Source: Chthoniobacterales bacterium | Lineage (GTDB): Bacteria; Verrucomicrobiota; Verrucomicrobiia; Chthoniobacterales; Terrimicrobiaceae | DNA: 64,000 bases | Assembly (NCBI GenBank): GCA_014879575.1 | Contig: JACSRU010000108.1 | Span: 24,334-88,333, forward strand | Reading direction: 5' to 3' | Shown: positions 17,730-26,735 of the stretch, one piece after another | How positions within the stretch are numbered: position 1 is the stretch's first letter | How the letters are laid out: every line of letters starts with the position of its first letter | Notes under the pieces: generated by a model | Told to the model about the DNA's origin: nothing | What the model saw: the letters and a program-made list of their open reading frames with translations, nothing else | Databases searched by the model: none | Program-made: the position numbers and the translations under genes

Positions 17730-18686
17730 TCAAGGTATCTCGGTCAGTGCCTTGACATGCGAGACGGCCGCCGAGGCCAAACCCTCGGGGCTGTAACCGC
17801 CCTCCAGCACGGAAACAATACGGCCCCGGCACCACTTCTGCGCGGTCGAGACGCACCGGCGCGTCATTTCGGCAAACGTTTCATCCGTCCACCGCAAATC
17901 CCCCACCGGGTCATTTTCCCGGGCATCAAAGCCTGCGGAAATCAGCAAAAACTCCGGCTGGAAAGCGTCCAGTGTCGGGGTGACCTGCTCATCCCACACG
18001 CGCAGTGCCTCCGGGCCGCCGGAATTTTTCGGCAGCGGAAGGTGGAGCGTCGTGCCCTCGCCGGCGCCGCGTCCCCGTTCCTCCGCGATGCCGGTGAACG
18101 GATAAATCCCCGCCTCGTGGAGCGAAATGTAAAGGACCTGCGGATCTTCCCGGAAAATTTCCTCGGTTCCATTGCCATGATGCACGTCCCAATCCACGAT
18201 GGCCACCCGCCCGAGATGGTGCCGGAGCAGGAGATGGCGCGCGGCAATCGCCACATGATTGAAAATGCAAAACCCCATGCCGCGTTCAGCGGTCGCATGG
18301 TGACCGGGCGGGCGAACCGCGCAAAATACTGCGGCCAACTCGCCGCGCATCACAAAATCCACGGCCTGGAGCACCGCTCCACTGGCCTCAAGAGCCACGT
18401 CGTAACTCTCCGGACAAATCACGGTGTCGCCCGTGCGCAGTTGATCGGCAAAATTTTCGACATCCTGACGAACGATATCCAGATACCACGGCGCGTGCGC
18501 CAGGAGGATGTCCTCCGGTGTGGCCTTGCGTCCGGGGACCTTCACAAAGGTATCCGGCAGATCCTCCAGGGCGGCGGAGAGGGCGCGGTAACGTGCGGGG
18601 GATTCCGGATGCCAGGGGCCGGTGTCGTGACGCTCGTAACAGGCGTCAAAATGGATGCCCACCCGACGCGGTTTCCTCCGGCTCAT
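17730..18686 (-). CDS. Histone deacetylase-family protein (AcuC-like deacetylase)
   Basis: Zinc-dependent deacetylase of the arginase/HDAC fold. Motifs in order: HPESPARY, the charge-relay pair in RPPGHHA, the metal-binding [24 protein letters not shown], the second metal Asp in [11 protein letters not shown], and [12 protein letters not shown]. The 318-aa length is right. The start at 18686 overlaps the stop of the CoA-transferase/GNAT gene as ATGA; the track version is extended into that gene. By analogy with Bacillus AcuC it may remove acetyl groups from acetyl-CoA synthetase or related enzymes, while polyamine or acetoin-linked substrates are alternatives. Confidence 0.9.
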   Translation of the reverse strand: MSRRKPRRVGIHFDACYERHDTGPWHPESPARYRALSAALEDLPDTFVKVPGRKATPEDILLAHAPWYLDIVRQDVENFADQLRTGDTVICPESYDVALEASGAVLQAVDFVMRGELAAVFCAVRPPGHHATAERGMGFCIFNHVAIAARHLLLRHHLGRVAIVDWDVHHGNGTEEIFREDPQVLYISLHEAGIYPFTGIAEERGRGAGEGTTLHLPLPKNSGGPEALRVWDEQVTPTLDAFQPEFLLISAGFDARENDPVGDLRWTDETFAEMTRRCVSTAQKWCRGRIVSVLEGGYSPEGLASAAVSHVKALTEIP

Positions 18687-20563
18687 GCGACGCCCCGGAT
18701 TCCCTTGCGTTTCAAAAATTGCGGACGCGAGCGCAGGATGCCCGCCAGCGGAATCCGGAATTCCTCCTCGCCTTCCTCTCCGGGGATTCGCCGGCCACCG
18801 ACCGCCAGGAAAAGATTCTTCATCGGATGGTTCTCGGCCAAAACACTGGCCCAAAAATATTTTACCCCGCGCGCCCTGGCGATGAGGGCGAGTTTTCCGA
18901 GAAGAAATCCCGCCATACCGATGTGGCGCGAATCCTCATGCACCACGAAAGCCACCTCGGCTCCCTTTTCGTCGCGATCGAGGTAGTAGCGGCCGATGGC
19001 CCGCAATTCCTCGTGTTCCCGGGATCCCCCAAACAGACCGAACGCCAGATCTTTTTTTTGATCCACCGCCGCCAGTTTGTAGGCGGATTCCCCGGTCATG
19101 CGGTGCCGCTGGTAGCCGTAGCGCAGGCGGACGGTTTCCTCATCGTGGGAATAAAAAAATTCCTGAATCGTCCGCATGTCACTCGCATACAACGGGCGCA
19201 GGAGAAAACGCTGTCGGCCGAAATTCACCCAGGCACTCTCGACGCCATCCGGGGAAAATGCGGGATCCGCCGGGGGCATGGTGAAAAATTTTGGCAACCA
19301 TCCGCGTGACCGCGCGCCGGCCAGCAACTTTTCGCGGTGGTCCGGGTGGGCAACCTCGACGAGTCGCGCCACCCGCTCGCGAATGCTGCGTCCATGAAGG
19401 CTGGCCACCCCAAATTCCGTGACCACATAGTGGACATCCCCGCGTCCGGTGCAGACCCCGCTGCCGGATTCCAGTTCCGCCACAATGCGGGAGTGCCCGC
19501 CTTCGTCGGAAGTCGAGGTGAGCGCGATGATGGGTCTTCCGCCCTTGCTGCGCCCCGCGCCCCGGACAAAATCCTGCAACGCTCCGATGCCCCCGTAAAA
19601 GCGGTGCCCGCTCGAGTCCCGCACGACCTGGCCGGTGAGATCAACCTCGCGGGCGCCATTGATCGCCACCATGCGATGATTGCGCGCGATATTCGCAGGA
19701 TTGTAAACCCACTCGCTCGCATGCAATTCGATCGCGTTGTTGCCGTCCACAAATTGATACAGCTTCCGGCTCCCGATCACATGGCTGGCGATGATTTTCC
19801 CCGGGTGAAAGGATTTTTTCGATCCATCCGCCGCCCCGCATTTCACCAGGTCCATGAGCGCGTCGTTGAACAGGCCGCTGTGGATGCCGAGATGCCGGTG
19901 CTTGCGCAAGGCTCTCGCCACGGCCTCCGGTGTGTTGCCAAGGCCGACCTGGATGGTGGCGCCATCGTCAATCAATTGCGCCGCATAGCGCCCGATGCGG
20001 GCATGACGTTCATCGAGGATCGGTTTTTTTGCCTCGGGAAGGCGGGCGGCGTGATCGAGGGCGAAAGTGATTTTTTTGACGGATATTTTGGAATCCCCCC
20101 CGGTTCTCGGCATGTGCGGATTGATCTGCGCCACCACCACCCGGGCGCAATCAATGGCGGATCGCACCACATCCACACTGACCCCCAGCGTGCAGAATCC
20201 CCGGGCATCCGGCGGACTCACTTGGATGAGTGCCACGTCCAGGGGCAGGGGGCCCTGCCGAAACAAGGACGCCACTTCCGAAAGCGGACACGGGGTGTAG
20301 TCCGCCTGCCCCCGCTCGACAGCCTCCCGCAGCGGACGGGTCAGAAAAAAGGAATTCGTCCGGATCACCTCCCCATACCGGGGCTCAATCCAGGGCGATT
20401 CCCCCAAGCCATAGATATGAACCAACTCGACATCCTGGAATCCCCCCGAGGCGGCAAGAAACGAATCCACCAGGGCAAACGGCACAGAGGCACCCCCGCC
20501 GATAAAGACGCGGCATCCGGGGCGGACGATCTGCGGCCAGTCCTGGGGGGTGAGTGATTTCAT
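18683..20563 (-). CDS. Fused acetyl-CoA hydrolase/transferase and GNAT acetyltransferase
   Basis: The N-terminal two domains (about residues 1-440) are a class I CoA-transferase of the acetyl-CoA hydrolase/4-hydroxybutyrate CoA-transferase family, with VGLGNTPEAVARAL and the catalytic-Glu segment YVVTEFGVASLHGRS. The C-terminal part (about 455-610) is a GNAT domain: RFLLRPLYASDMRTIQEFF, then AFVVHEDSRHIGMAGFLL, the acetyl-CoA pyrophosphate loop, and KYFWASVLAENHPM. The 626-aa start at 20563 is preferred to the upstream ATG. Such fusions are known; the coupling (ATGA overlap) to a deacetylase suggests acetyl-CoA-linked protein acetylation control. The thioester substrate is not determined. Confidence 0.88.
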   Translation of the reverse strand: MKSLTPQDWPQIVRPGCRVFIGGGASVPFALVDSFLAASGGFQDVELVHIYGLGESPWIEPRYGEVIRTNSFFLTRPLREAVERGQADYTPCPLSEVASLFRQGPLPLDVALIQVSPPDARGFCTLGVSVDVVRSAIDCARVVVAQINPHMPRTGGDSKISVKKITFALDHAARLPEAKKPILDERHARIGRYAAQLIDDGATIQVGLGNTPEAVARALRKHRHLGIHSGLFNDALMDLVKCGAADGSKKSFHPGKIIASHVIGSRKLYQFVDGNNAIELHASEWVYNPANIARNHRMVAINGAREVDLTGQVVRDSSGHRFYGGIGALQDFVRGAGRSKGGRPIIALTSTSDEGGHSRIVAELESGSGVCTGRGDVHYVVTEFGVASLHGRSIRERVARLVEVAHPDHREKLLAGARSRGWLPKFFTMPPADPAFSPDGVESAWVNFGRQRFLLRPLYASDMRTIQEFFYSHDEETVRLRYGYQRHRMTGESAYKLAAVDQKKDLAFGLFGGSREHEELRAIGRYYLDRDEKGAEVAFVVHEDSRHIGMAGFLLGKLALIARARGVKYFWASVLAENHPMKNLFLAVGGRRIPGEEGEEEFRIPLAGILRSRPQFLKRKGIRGVA

Positions 20564-20886
20564 GATGAAAATTTTGGGACCGTCCCGCACGGAAGATGCC
20601 GGCTTTTCAACGGTTCGGATCGCCAGTCGCCCGGCAGGAACAGGCTCAACGATGGTGGATTGTAATCCGTGCGGCTGCTAGGCAAATTTTCCCGATGGGG
20701 GTTGTGGGCTCTTCCGGAAAGTTTCGTCATTTCGGGAGTTGCCCCATGATGTGGCCGGGTTGTTTCCGGCGGCTTCCAGGGGGCTTTGTGGCACTCGGAT
20801 GCGTGATGTGGCGGTTGACGCGCGGATTTGGGCAACTTGGTGCACGCTTGCGTCCGGACAAAAAATGCGAAATTCTCCGAGGTTTC
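20564..20886. other. Intergenic region between divergent CoA-transferase and ftsK genes
   Basis: This 323-bp gap separates two divergent starts and must hold both promoters. Open frames exist on both strands but have no recognisable protein. A TTGACG at about 20815 lacks a credible -10 at the right distance. I see no repeat, tRNA or riboswitch-like structure. Confidence 0.5.
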
Positions 20887-23298
20887 ATGGCCAATCGTTC
20901 GCGCAATCACCGGGCAGCCGATTTTTTCATGGGACTCGCTCTGGTCCTCATGGGGGGGTATTTGTTTGTCGCGCTTCTGACGTATTCGGCGGGAGATGTG
21001 CCCAGTTGGGCAAGGTTGATTTACACCAAAAGTTCGGCCTCACCGGTGTCTCACAACCTGGGGGGACTCGTGGGGACGCTGCTTGCGGGGCATGTGCTCT
21101 TTCTTTTTGGCGCGGCGGGTTATCTTCTGGCGGTCGGGTTGGTTGGCTACGGACTCGCGAAGTGGTTTGTGCCGCACTATTCGCTCAAGGACAAAGCCGG
21201 CTGGGGGGTGGTGATGCTCCTCCTCGCGACGTGTCTGTTTCAAATCCAACCTTGGGCGTTGCAAAGCTGGAAAAAGGTGATCGGTATCGCTGGGCCCGGC
21301 GGATGGATTGGCGTGAATCTGGGGGAAAATGCCATCCGGAAGCCTTTTGGAACGGCTTCCGTGGTCCTTTTGATCATCATTTATTTGATGAGCCTGGTGT
21401 TCGCGATTTCGAGTCATCCGTTCCGGGACATGCATTCCGTATGGAAGTCGTTTCTTGGCTGGATCGAGGCCAGAAGGCAGGCCCGCCTCCAGCGTCTCGA
21501 TCACGACCGCCGGATCGAGGAAGAGGGCCGACGCCTCGAACAAAGAAAACAGAAGCTCGAGAAAAAACTCAAAAAATCCACTTCTGAACCCCTGCAAAAA
21601 ATTGAGCCCCCGCTTCCGGATATCGAGCCGGAAATCATTGATGCGACGGCGCCCCTGCCTGCTTCCAAAAAGCCCAAACTCTCCGATGTCCACCAAGGGA
21701 AGACGGGCACCTTCCCTCCCGGGCTCAAGGATGTCCACCTGGAGAATTACACACTGCCCGGATTGGATCTCCTGGAGCCTCCGGATGAGGAGGGACGCAC
21801 GCCCCTGGATCGCGATGAACTCCTCAAAATCCAGGGCCTGATCATCGAGACCCTCCAGCAATTTGGGATCAAAACCACGCCCGGCACGATCACCAAAGGC
21901 CCGACGATCACCCGTTACGAGCTGTATCCGGATGTCGGAGTGCGCGTGGATAAAATTGTTTCGCTCGAAAGGGACATCGCCCGCGCCACACGGGCCGAAA
22001 GAATCAACACCCTCGCCCCGATCCCCGGCAAGGATACGGTGGGAATCGAGATTGCCAATTCGAAGAAGGTGAAGGTCACGCTCCACGAACTCTTTGAGAA
22101 GGACGCCTGGCGCGAGACCTCCGCGCGCCTCCCGCTGGCACTCGGGATGGATGTGTATGGGCATACAATCATTGGGGACCTCGCGAAGATGCCCCATTGT
22201 CTCGTTGCGGGAACGACCGGAAGCGGCAAGAGCGTCTGCATCAACTCGATCATCGCCAGCCTGCTCTTCCGGTATTCCCCGGAGCACCTCCGCTTCATCA
22301 TGATTGATCCGAAGGTTGTGGAAATGCAGATCTACAACAAGCTGCCCCACCTCATCACACCGGTCGTCACCGATCCGAAAAAAGTGCTTCTGGCCCTGCG
22401 CTGGTTGGTGGATGAGATGGAATTGCGTTACCGGATCTTTGCCAAATGCGGCGTCAAAAACATCGCGGCCTTCAACGAGCGCCCCCTCCCGAAGTCCCAG
22501 GCGGAACTCGATACCGAGGAGTCGGCGGAAGTTCCGGAATCTTCTGCGGAAGTCGCGGAGGATCTGCCGGACGAGGAATCCCCGGACGAGGAGCCACCAC
22601 CGATCCGGGTTCCCCGTTCCGAGGAACTTATTGTGCCCGATCGCATGCCATTTATCGTGATGATTATTGATGAGTTGGCGGATCTGATGCAGACGGCTCC
22701 CGCAGATGTCGAGAGCGCGATTGCCCGCATCACCCAGATGGCCCGCGCGGCGGGCATCCATATGATCGTCGCCACACAAACGCCGAGAGCTGATGTCGTG
22801 ACCGGCATCATCAAGGCAAACATCCCGAGCCGGATCGCCTTCCAAGTGGCTTCAAAAATCGACAGTCGCGTGATCCTTGATGAGAACGGCGCCGAAAAGC
22901 TCCTCGGCCAGGGCGACATGCTCTACCTGCCTCCGGGAACTTCCAAATACACCCGGGCGCAGGGGGTGCTTGTCACCGAAGAGGAGATCCACCGGATTGT
23001 GGAGTTTGTCGCCAATCAGGCGGAGCCGAAATTCGACCCGGGCATCCACGACAAGATGACCAGTCCGACGATGTCGGAGGAGGATGTGAGCGACGCCGAC
23101 GAGGAACTGGTCACAAAATGTCTCGAGATCATCCGCCAGGAAAACCGCGCCTCGACATCCATGCTCCAGCGGCGGCTCAAACTCGGCTACACGCGCGCGG
23201 CCCGGGTCATGGATATTTTGGAACAACGGGGGATTGTGGGTCCCAAGGACGGGGCGAAAGATCGCGACATCCTCGTGGATTTGAATGAAGACTATTAA
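20887..23298 (+). CDS. ftsK: DNA translocase FtsK/SpoIIIE
   Basis: Septal DNA pump that clears and aligns the chromosome terminus during division. About four membrane spans occupy residues 14-185 (FFMGLALVLMGGYLFVALL first). A charged coiled-coil-like linker follows (about 195-260). The motor has Walker A AGTTGSGKSVCINS near residue 440, Walker B FIVMIIDELADLM near 593, and TQTPRADVVTGIIKANIPSR. An acidic insertion (TEESAEVPESSAEVAED...) precedes Walker B. The C-terminal gamma domain (CLEIIRQENRASTSMLQRRL) reads polar KOPS-type sequences. The 803-aa start at 20887 has GAGG 8 nt upstream; the track adds 97 non-homologous residues. Confidence 0.95.
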   Translation: MANRSRNHRAADFFMGLALVLMGGYLFVALLTYSAGDVPSWARLIYTKSSASPVSHNLGGLVGTLLAGHVLFLFGAAGYLLAVGLVGYGLAKWFVPHYSLKDKAGWGVVMLLLATCLFQIQPWALQSWKKVIGIAGPGGWIGVNLGENAIRKPFGTASVVLLIIIYLMSLVFAISSHPFRDMHSVWKSFLGWIEARRQARLQRLDHDRRIEEEGRRLEQRKQKLEKKLKKSTSEPLQKIEPPLPDIEPEIIDATAPLPASKKPKLSDVHQGKTGTFPPGLKDVHLENYTLPGLDLLEPPDEEGRTPLDRDELLKIQGLIIETLQQFGIKTTPGTITKGPTITRYELYPDVGVRVDKIVSLERDIARATRAERINTLAPIPGKDTVGIEIANSKKVKVTLHELFEKDAWRETSARLPLALGMDVYGHTIIGDLAKMPHCLVAGTTGSGKSVCINSIIASLLFRYSPEHLRFIMIDPKVVEMQIYNKLPHLITPVVTDPKKVLLALRWLVDEMELRYRIFAKCGVKNIAAFNERPLPKSQAELDTEESAEVPESSAEVAEDLPDEESPDEEPPPIRVPRSEELIVPDRMPFIVMIIDELADLMQTAPADVESAIARITQMARAAGIHMIVATQTPRADVVTGIIKANIPSRIAFQVASKIDSRVILDENGAEKLLGQGDMLYLPPGTSKYTRAQGVLVTEEEIHRIVEFVANQAEPKFDPGIHDKMTSPTMSEEDVSDADEELVTKCLEIIRQENRASTSMLQRRLKLGYTRAARVMDILEQRGIVGPKDGAKDRDILVDLNEDY

Positions 23299-23917
23299 GG
23301 AAATGGACACACCGGATTTTTTTGTGGGAGCCCGGCTCGGTGGGGCAAGGGTGAAGGCGGGTATTTCGCTCGAAAAGGCGGCGAAGGACACGCGGATTCG
23401 GGTGCAACGACTGCGCGAAATCGAGGCGGATGACTTTTCCGGCTTCTCGCATCCAACCTATTCGCGGCTTTTTCTGTTGGATTATGCGGAATACCTTGGC
23501 ATTTCCCCGGACGAAATCCGCCCGCTGTTGCCGGATCGGGCGGGCGCGGGAGCCGGTGGCTTCGAATACATCGACGCCCTGGCCCGCGATCCCTCGTCCC
23601 CGGTATCTCCCAGGCCATACAAGAGGCCGAATCTTTTCAAAATTTTCGTCATTGTGGCGGCTGCCCTCATCCTGGCGGCGGTGGGGTTGTATGTTTATGC
23701 CACAGTGAAGAAGATCGGGCGCGTCGCCGCCTCTTCCTCCCTCGGAATCAAGCCGCCCGCAGGGAAGTCACTCCAATCCGCACCCTCCGGGGACACGGCA
23801 TCGGAACCTTCCGCAGTGCGAAATTCTGAGGAAAGTGCCCCGCCCGAGCCCGCCCCGCCTGCTGTCGAACCCTCCGACGCCGAAGATCAACCCGCGCCGC
23901 CGCCTTCCCTCCCCTGA
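23285..23917 (+). CDS. RodZ-like membrane protein with N-terminal helix-turn-helix
   Basis: Residues about 12-80 form a Cro/C1-type HTH as in RodZ (GARLGGARVKAGISLEKAAK, then RVQRLREIEADDFSGF and PTYSRLFLLDYAEYLG). One membrane span follows (FKIFVIVAAALILAAVGLYV, about 115-137), then a Ser/Pro/Glu-rich tail of about 70 residues. The architecture matches RodZ, an MreB-binding cell-shape factor, but the periplasmic beta domain is replaced by a low-complexity tail, so shape control is only inferred. The ATG at 23285 overlaps the end of ftsK by 14 bp; a second ATG at 23303 is possible. Confidence 0.75.
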   Translation: MKTIKEMDTPDFFVGARLGGARVKAGISLEKAAKDTRIRVQRLREIEADDFSGFSHPTYSRLFLLDYAEYLGISPDEIRPLLPDRAGAGAGGFEYIDALARDPSSPVSPRPYKRPNLFKIFVIVAAALILAAVGLYVYATVKKIGRVAASSSLGIKPPAGKSLQSAPSGDTASEPSAVRNSEESAPPEPAPPAVEPSDAEDQPAPPPSLP

Positions 23918-23932
23918 CTCTCCGACCAGACC

Positions 23933-25291
23933 ATGAGCTACAAAATTGGAATGATCAGCCTTGGCTGCGCAAAGAATCTCGTTGATGCGGAGATCATGCT
24001 GGGAGGCGCGCGGGAGGAAGGATTGGAAATTACGGCGGATCCCGGCGAGGCCGATGTGGTGGTGGTGAATACCTGTGGGTTCATAGACTCGGCAAAGCAG
24101 GAATCCGTTGACGCCATCCTCGAGTCCCACCGATTGCGCGGACTCCGGACCCGTCCGGGACAAAAGCTGGTGGTGAGTGGGTGCATGTCCCAGCGGTTTT
24201 CCACGGAACTCGCCAGCGAGATCCCCGAAGTGGACGCCTTCATCGGACTCGACCAGGTCGCGGAGGCCGGAAAAATTTTTCGGCAGATCCTGGAGCGGGA
24301 CGAAAGGGCCTTGAACCTCGTGACGCCGAAGTCGCGTTACATCCCCGACTACGCGACTCCCCGGTTCCGTTTGACCCCGCGCCATACCGCCTATGTAAAA
24401 ATTGCCGAGGGCTGCAACCACCCCTGCAGTTTTTGCGTGATCCCCCAAATGCGGGGGCGCCACCGCAGCCGCACGGTGGACTCGGTGGTGCGCGAGATTC
24501 GGCAATTGGTGGATGACGGGGTGAAGGAACTCAACCTCATCAGCCAGGATACGACGTATTTTGGCATGGATCTCTGGGAGGAAAAGGCGGGGCCCCGGCA
24601 GCCTGTGGATTCCACGCGGGGTGCTTCGTTGGTCCACCTTCTCGATGAACTCGCCGGGGTGGACGGGGATTTCTGGATTCGCCTCCTCTATACGCATCCG
24701 GCCCATTGGAGCAATGAACTCATCGCGGCCATCGCCCGGAATCCGAAGATCGCGCGCTACGTGGACATGCCACTCCAACACATCCACCCGGAAATGTTGA
24801 AAGCCATGCGCCGCGAGACCTCCCGCGAGCACATTGTGGATCTCATCGCGCGCCTGCGCGCCGGAATTCCGGGCCTGGGACTGCGGACGACGTTTATCGT
24901 CGGATTCCCCGGTGAGACCGAAGACCACTTTGAGTCCCTGCTCGAGTTCATCCGCACAACAAAATTTGAACGTCTCGGAGTTTTCAATTACTCACAGGAG
25001 GACGGCTCCCGGGCGGCAAAGATGGACGGCCAGATTCCCGTCCGCACCAAAAATCGTCGTCATCGTGAGGCGATGAAGCTGCAACAGGCCATCGCGCAGG
25101 AGTCCGCAGCCGCCGCCGTAGGCCAGTCGCTCAAGGTGCTTGTCGAGCAGCCAAATATCGGACGCACCGAACACGATGCCCCCGAGGTGGACTGCCGCGT
25201 GATCCTCACCGAAACCTGCGAGCCGGGAACATTCGTCACCGCAAAGGTTATCGGCTCGCAGATCTATGACCTGATCGCCCAACCATTCTAA
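23933..25291 (+). CDS. rimO: Ribosomal protein S12 methylthiotransferase RimO
   Basis: Radical-SAM enzyme that methylthiolates an aspartate of ribosomal protein S12. The N-terminal UPF0004 domain opens GMISLGCAKNLVDAE with its cluster cysteines (VVNTCGFIDSAKQES; VSGCMSQRF). The radical-SAM cluster motif is CNHPCSFC (about residue 160). The C-terminal TRAM domain ends near YDLIAQPF. The 452-aa length is typical, and the GCAKN/NTCGFI form marks RimO rather than MiaB. It begins 15 bp after the RodZ-like gene and probably belongs to the ftsK operon. Confidence 0.95.
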   Translation: MSYKIGMISLGCAKNLVDAEIMLGGAREEGLEITADPGEADVVVVNTCGFIDSAKQESVDAILESHRLRGLRTRPGQKLVVSGCMSQRFSTELASEIPEVDAFIGLDQVAEAGKIFRQILERDERALNLVTPKSRYIPDYATPRFRLTPRHTAYVKIAEGCNHPCSFCVIPQMRGRHRSRTVDSVVREIRQLVDDGVKELNLISQDTTYFGMDLWEEKAGPRQPVDSTRGASLVHLLDELAGVDGDFWIRLLYTHPAHWSNELIAAIARNPKIARYVDMPLQHIHPEMLKAMRRETSREHIVDLIARLRAGIPGLGLRTTFIVGFPGETEDHFESLLEFIRTTKFERLGVFNYSQEDGSRAAKMDGQIPVRTKNRRHREAMKLQQAIAQESAAAAVGQSLKVLVEQPNIGRTEHDAPEVDCRVILTETCEPGTFVTAKVIGSQIYDLIAQPF

Positions 25292-25307
25292 GAACCAGGA
25301 AAGCAGA

Positions 25308-25550
25308 GGGGGTCAGTCCCATAACTTATAATAGACTCCGAACCTGAAAATGCCGAGGATGGCCTCATGATCAAATGTGTTTCAATCCCGCCACAAAAGT
25401 CTCCCCATCGAGGAAGGGCGATCGCTGCCTGGGTTGGTCAACTCCATTTACCTGAACTCTGTCTGCGGGAGGCTTGCCCCCTTGCTGAATTGCGGACCTT
25501 TCCTTGAGCCGCGATTACGAGAAATTATAAAATATGGGACTGACCCTTTT
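25308..25550. mobile_element. Short non-autonomous element with inverted terminal sequences (RAYT/MITE-like)
   Basis: The left end at 25308 reads GGGGGTCAGTCCCATAACTT and continues TATAAT; the right end at 25524 reads ATTATAAAATATGGGACTGA and continues CCC. As inverted copies they match at about 20 of 24 positions, with the core GGTCAGTCCCATA perfect. The 190 bp between them carries no convincing gene. The right-end sequence recurs exactly at 63653-63673. GGGACTGACCC-type ends resemble those I associate with REP-associated/IS200-like transposase elements; that comparison is from memory. No transposase is in the window. Confidence 0.65.
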
Positions 25551-26676
25551 TTGTCACCTCATCCTTCTCGTCGCTGCTGTTTCTGCTGCGACAGGAGGGC
25601 AGGATGCCGGCCGGGTTGTGGAATCCGAGGAAGGGAAGTTCCGAATCGAAATGGTGGCCGAGGGGCTCGAGGCACCGTGGGGCATGGAGAAGCTTCCCGA
25701 CGGGCGCTTCCTCGTCACCGAGCGCCCTGGACGGCTGCGGGTGATTGAGAACGGAAAGCTGCTCGAGGCTCCGGTCGAGGGAGTTCCAGAAGTGCGCGCC
25801 AAGGGCCAGGGCGGGTTGCTGGATATCCGCCTTCATCCCGATTATGAAAAAAACAGATGGCTCTACCTCACTTTTTCCAAGCCGTTGCCAAAGGGGACGC
25901 TCACCTCGGTGGTCCGGGCGCGGCTCACGGACAATCGCCTGACAGACACGGAAACCCTCTTCGATCCCCCTGCGGAAGAGGCGTCAGAAGGAGGTGCTCA
26001 TTTTGGGAGTCGCGTGGTGTTCGACGGCAAGGGGCATGTGTTTTTTTCCATTGGCGACCGGGGGGATGTCACCACCCCGGCCAACCAGGCCCAACGATTG
26101 GATAATGTAAAAGGCAAGGTGCTCCGGTTGAAGGACGATGGAACGATTCCGGGGGACAATCCGTTTGTGCATCAGCCCGGAGCCAATGCCGCCATCTGGT
26201 CCTACGGGAACCGCAATCCGCAGGGCCTTGCCATTCAACCGGGAAGCGGACTGTTGTGGGCCACCGAACATGGTCCACGCGGTGGGGATGAACTCAACAT
26301 CATCCGCAGGGGAGAGAACTACGGGTGGCCGGTCGCGACCTACGGCATCAACTACAGCGGCATTCCAATCACGGACAGTCCCTCCGCGCCCGGTATGCGG
26401 GATCCGGTCAAACAATGGACGCCCTCCCCCGGTGTTTGCGGGATGGCATTTTACGTCGGTGATGCCTTTCCGGGATGGAGGGGCAACCTGTTCGTTGCGT
26501 CCCTCGCCCAGGCCCGGTTGTTTCGTCTGAAACTCGAAGGGGAAACCGTAGTTCACCAGGAAGAGCTTCTCAGTGGCACGGGTCGCATTCGGGATGTAAG
26601 GTGCTTTGACGACGGCACCCTTTACGTCATCTATGACCGGCCTGGGTGCATCGTGCGGCTGGTTCCGGCGTGGTAA
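25534..26676 (+). CDS. Secreted PQQ-dependent aldose sugar dehydrogenase (YliI/Gdh-B family)
   Basis: Beta-propeller quinoprotein predicted to oxidise aldoses in the periplasm. Family marks are GLEAPWGMEKLPDGRFLVTERPG, GQGGLLDIRLHPDY, HFGSRVVFDGKGHVFFSIGD, GNRNPQGLAI, TEHGPRGGDELN and GENYGWPVATYG. The 380-aa length matches YliI-type enzymes. The signal peptide is MGLTLFCHLILLVAAVSAAT. Oddly, its ATG and first residues (MGLT) lie inside the right end of the upstream mobile-like element, with no ribosome-binding site. No in-frame ATG lies between it and the conserved core, so the element appears to have supplied the start. Confidence 0.88.
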   Translation: MGLTLFCHLILLVAAVSAATGGQDAGRVVESEEGKFRIEMVAEGLEAPWGMEKLPDGRFLVTERPGRLRVIENGKLLEAPVEGVPEVRAKGQGGLLDIRLHPDYEKNRWLYLTFSKPLPKGTLTSVVRARLTDNRLTDTETLFDPPAEEASEGGAHFGSRVVFDGKGHVFFSIGDRGDVTTPANQAQRLDNVKGKVLRLKDDGTIPGDNPFVHQPGANAAIWSYGNRNPQGLAIQPGSGLLWATEHGPRGGDELNIIRRGENYGWPVATYGINYSGIPITDSPSAPGMRDPVKQWTPSPGVCGMAFYVGDAFPGWRGNLFVASLAQARLFRLKLEGETVVHQEELLSGTGRIRDVRCFDDGTLYVIYDRPGCIVRLVPAW

Positions 26677-26735
26677 CTCCCGCAGCCAGTGGTGTTTACG
26701 ATTGGCCTCTTTGAGGAGGAGAGCCTGCGTTCCTG

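Noticed and set aside
21040-22845. 601-aa minus-strand ORF
   Set aside because: Antisense shadow of ftsK.
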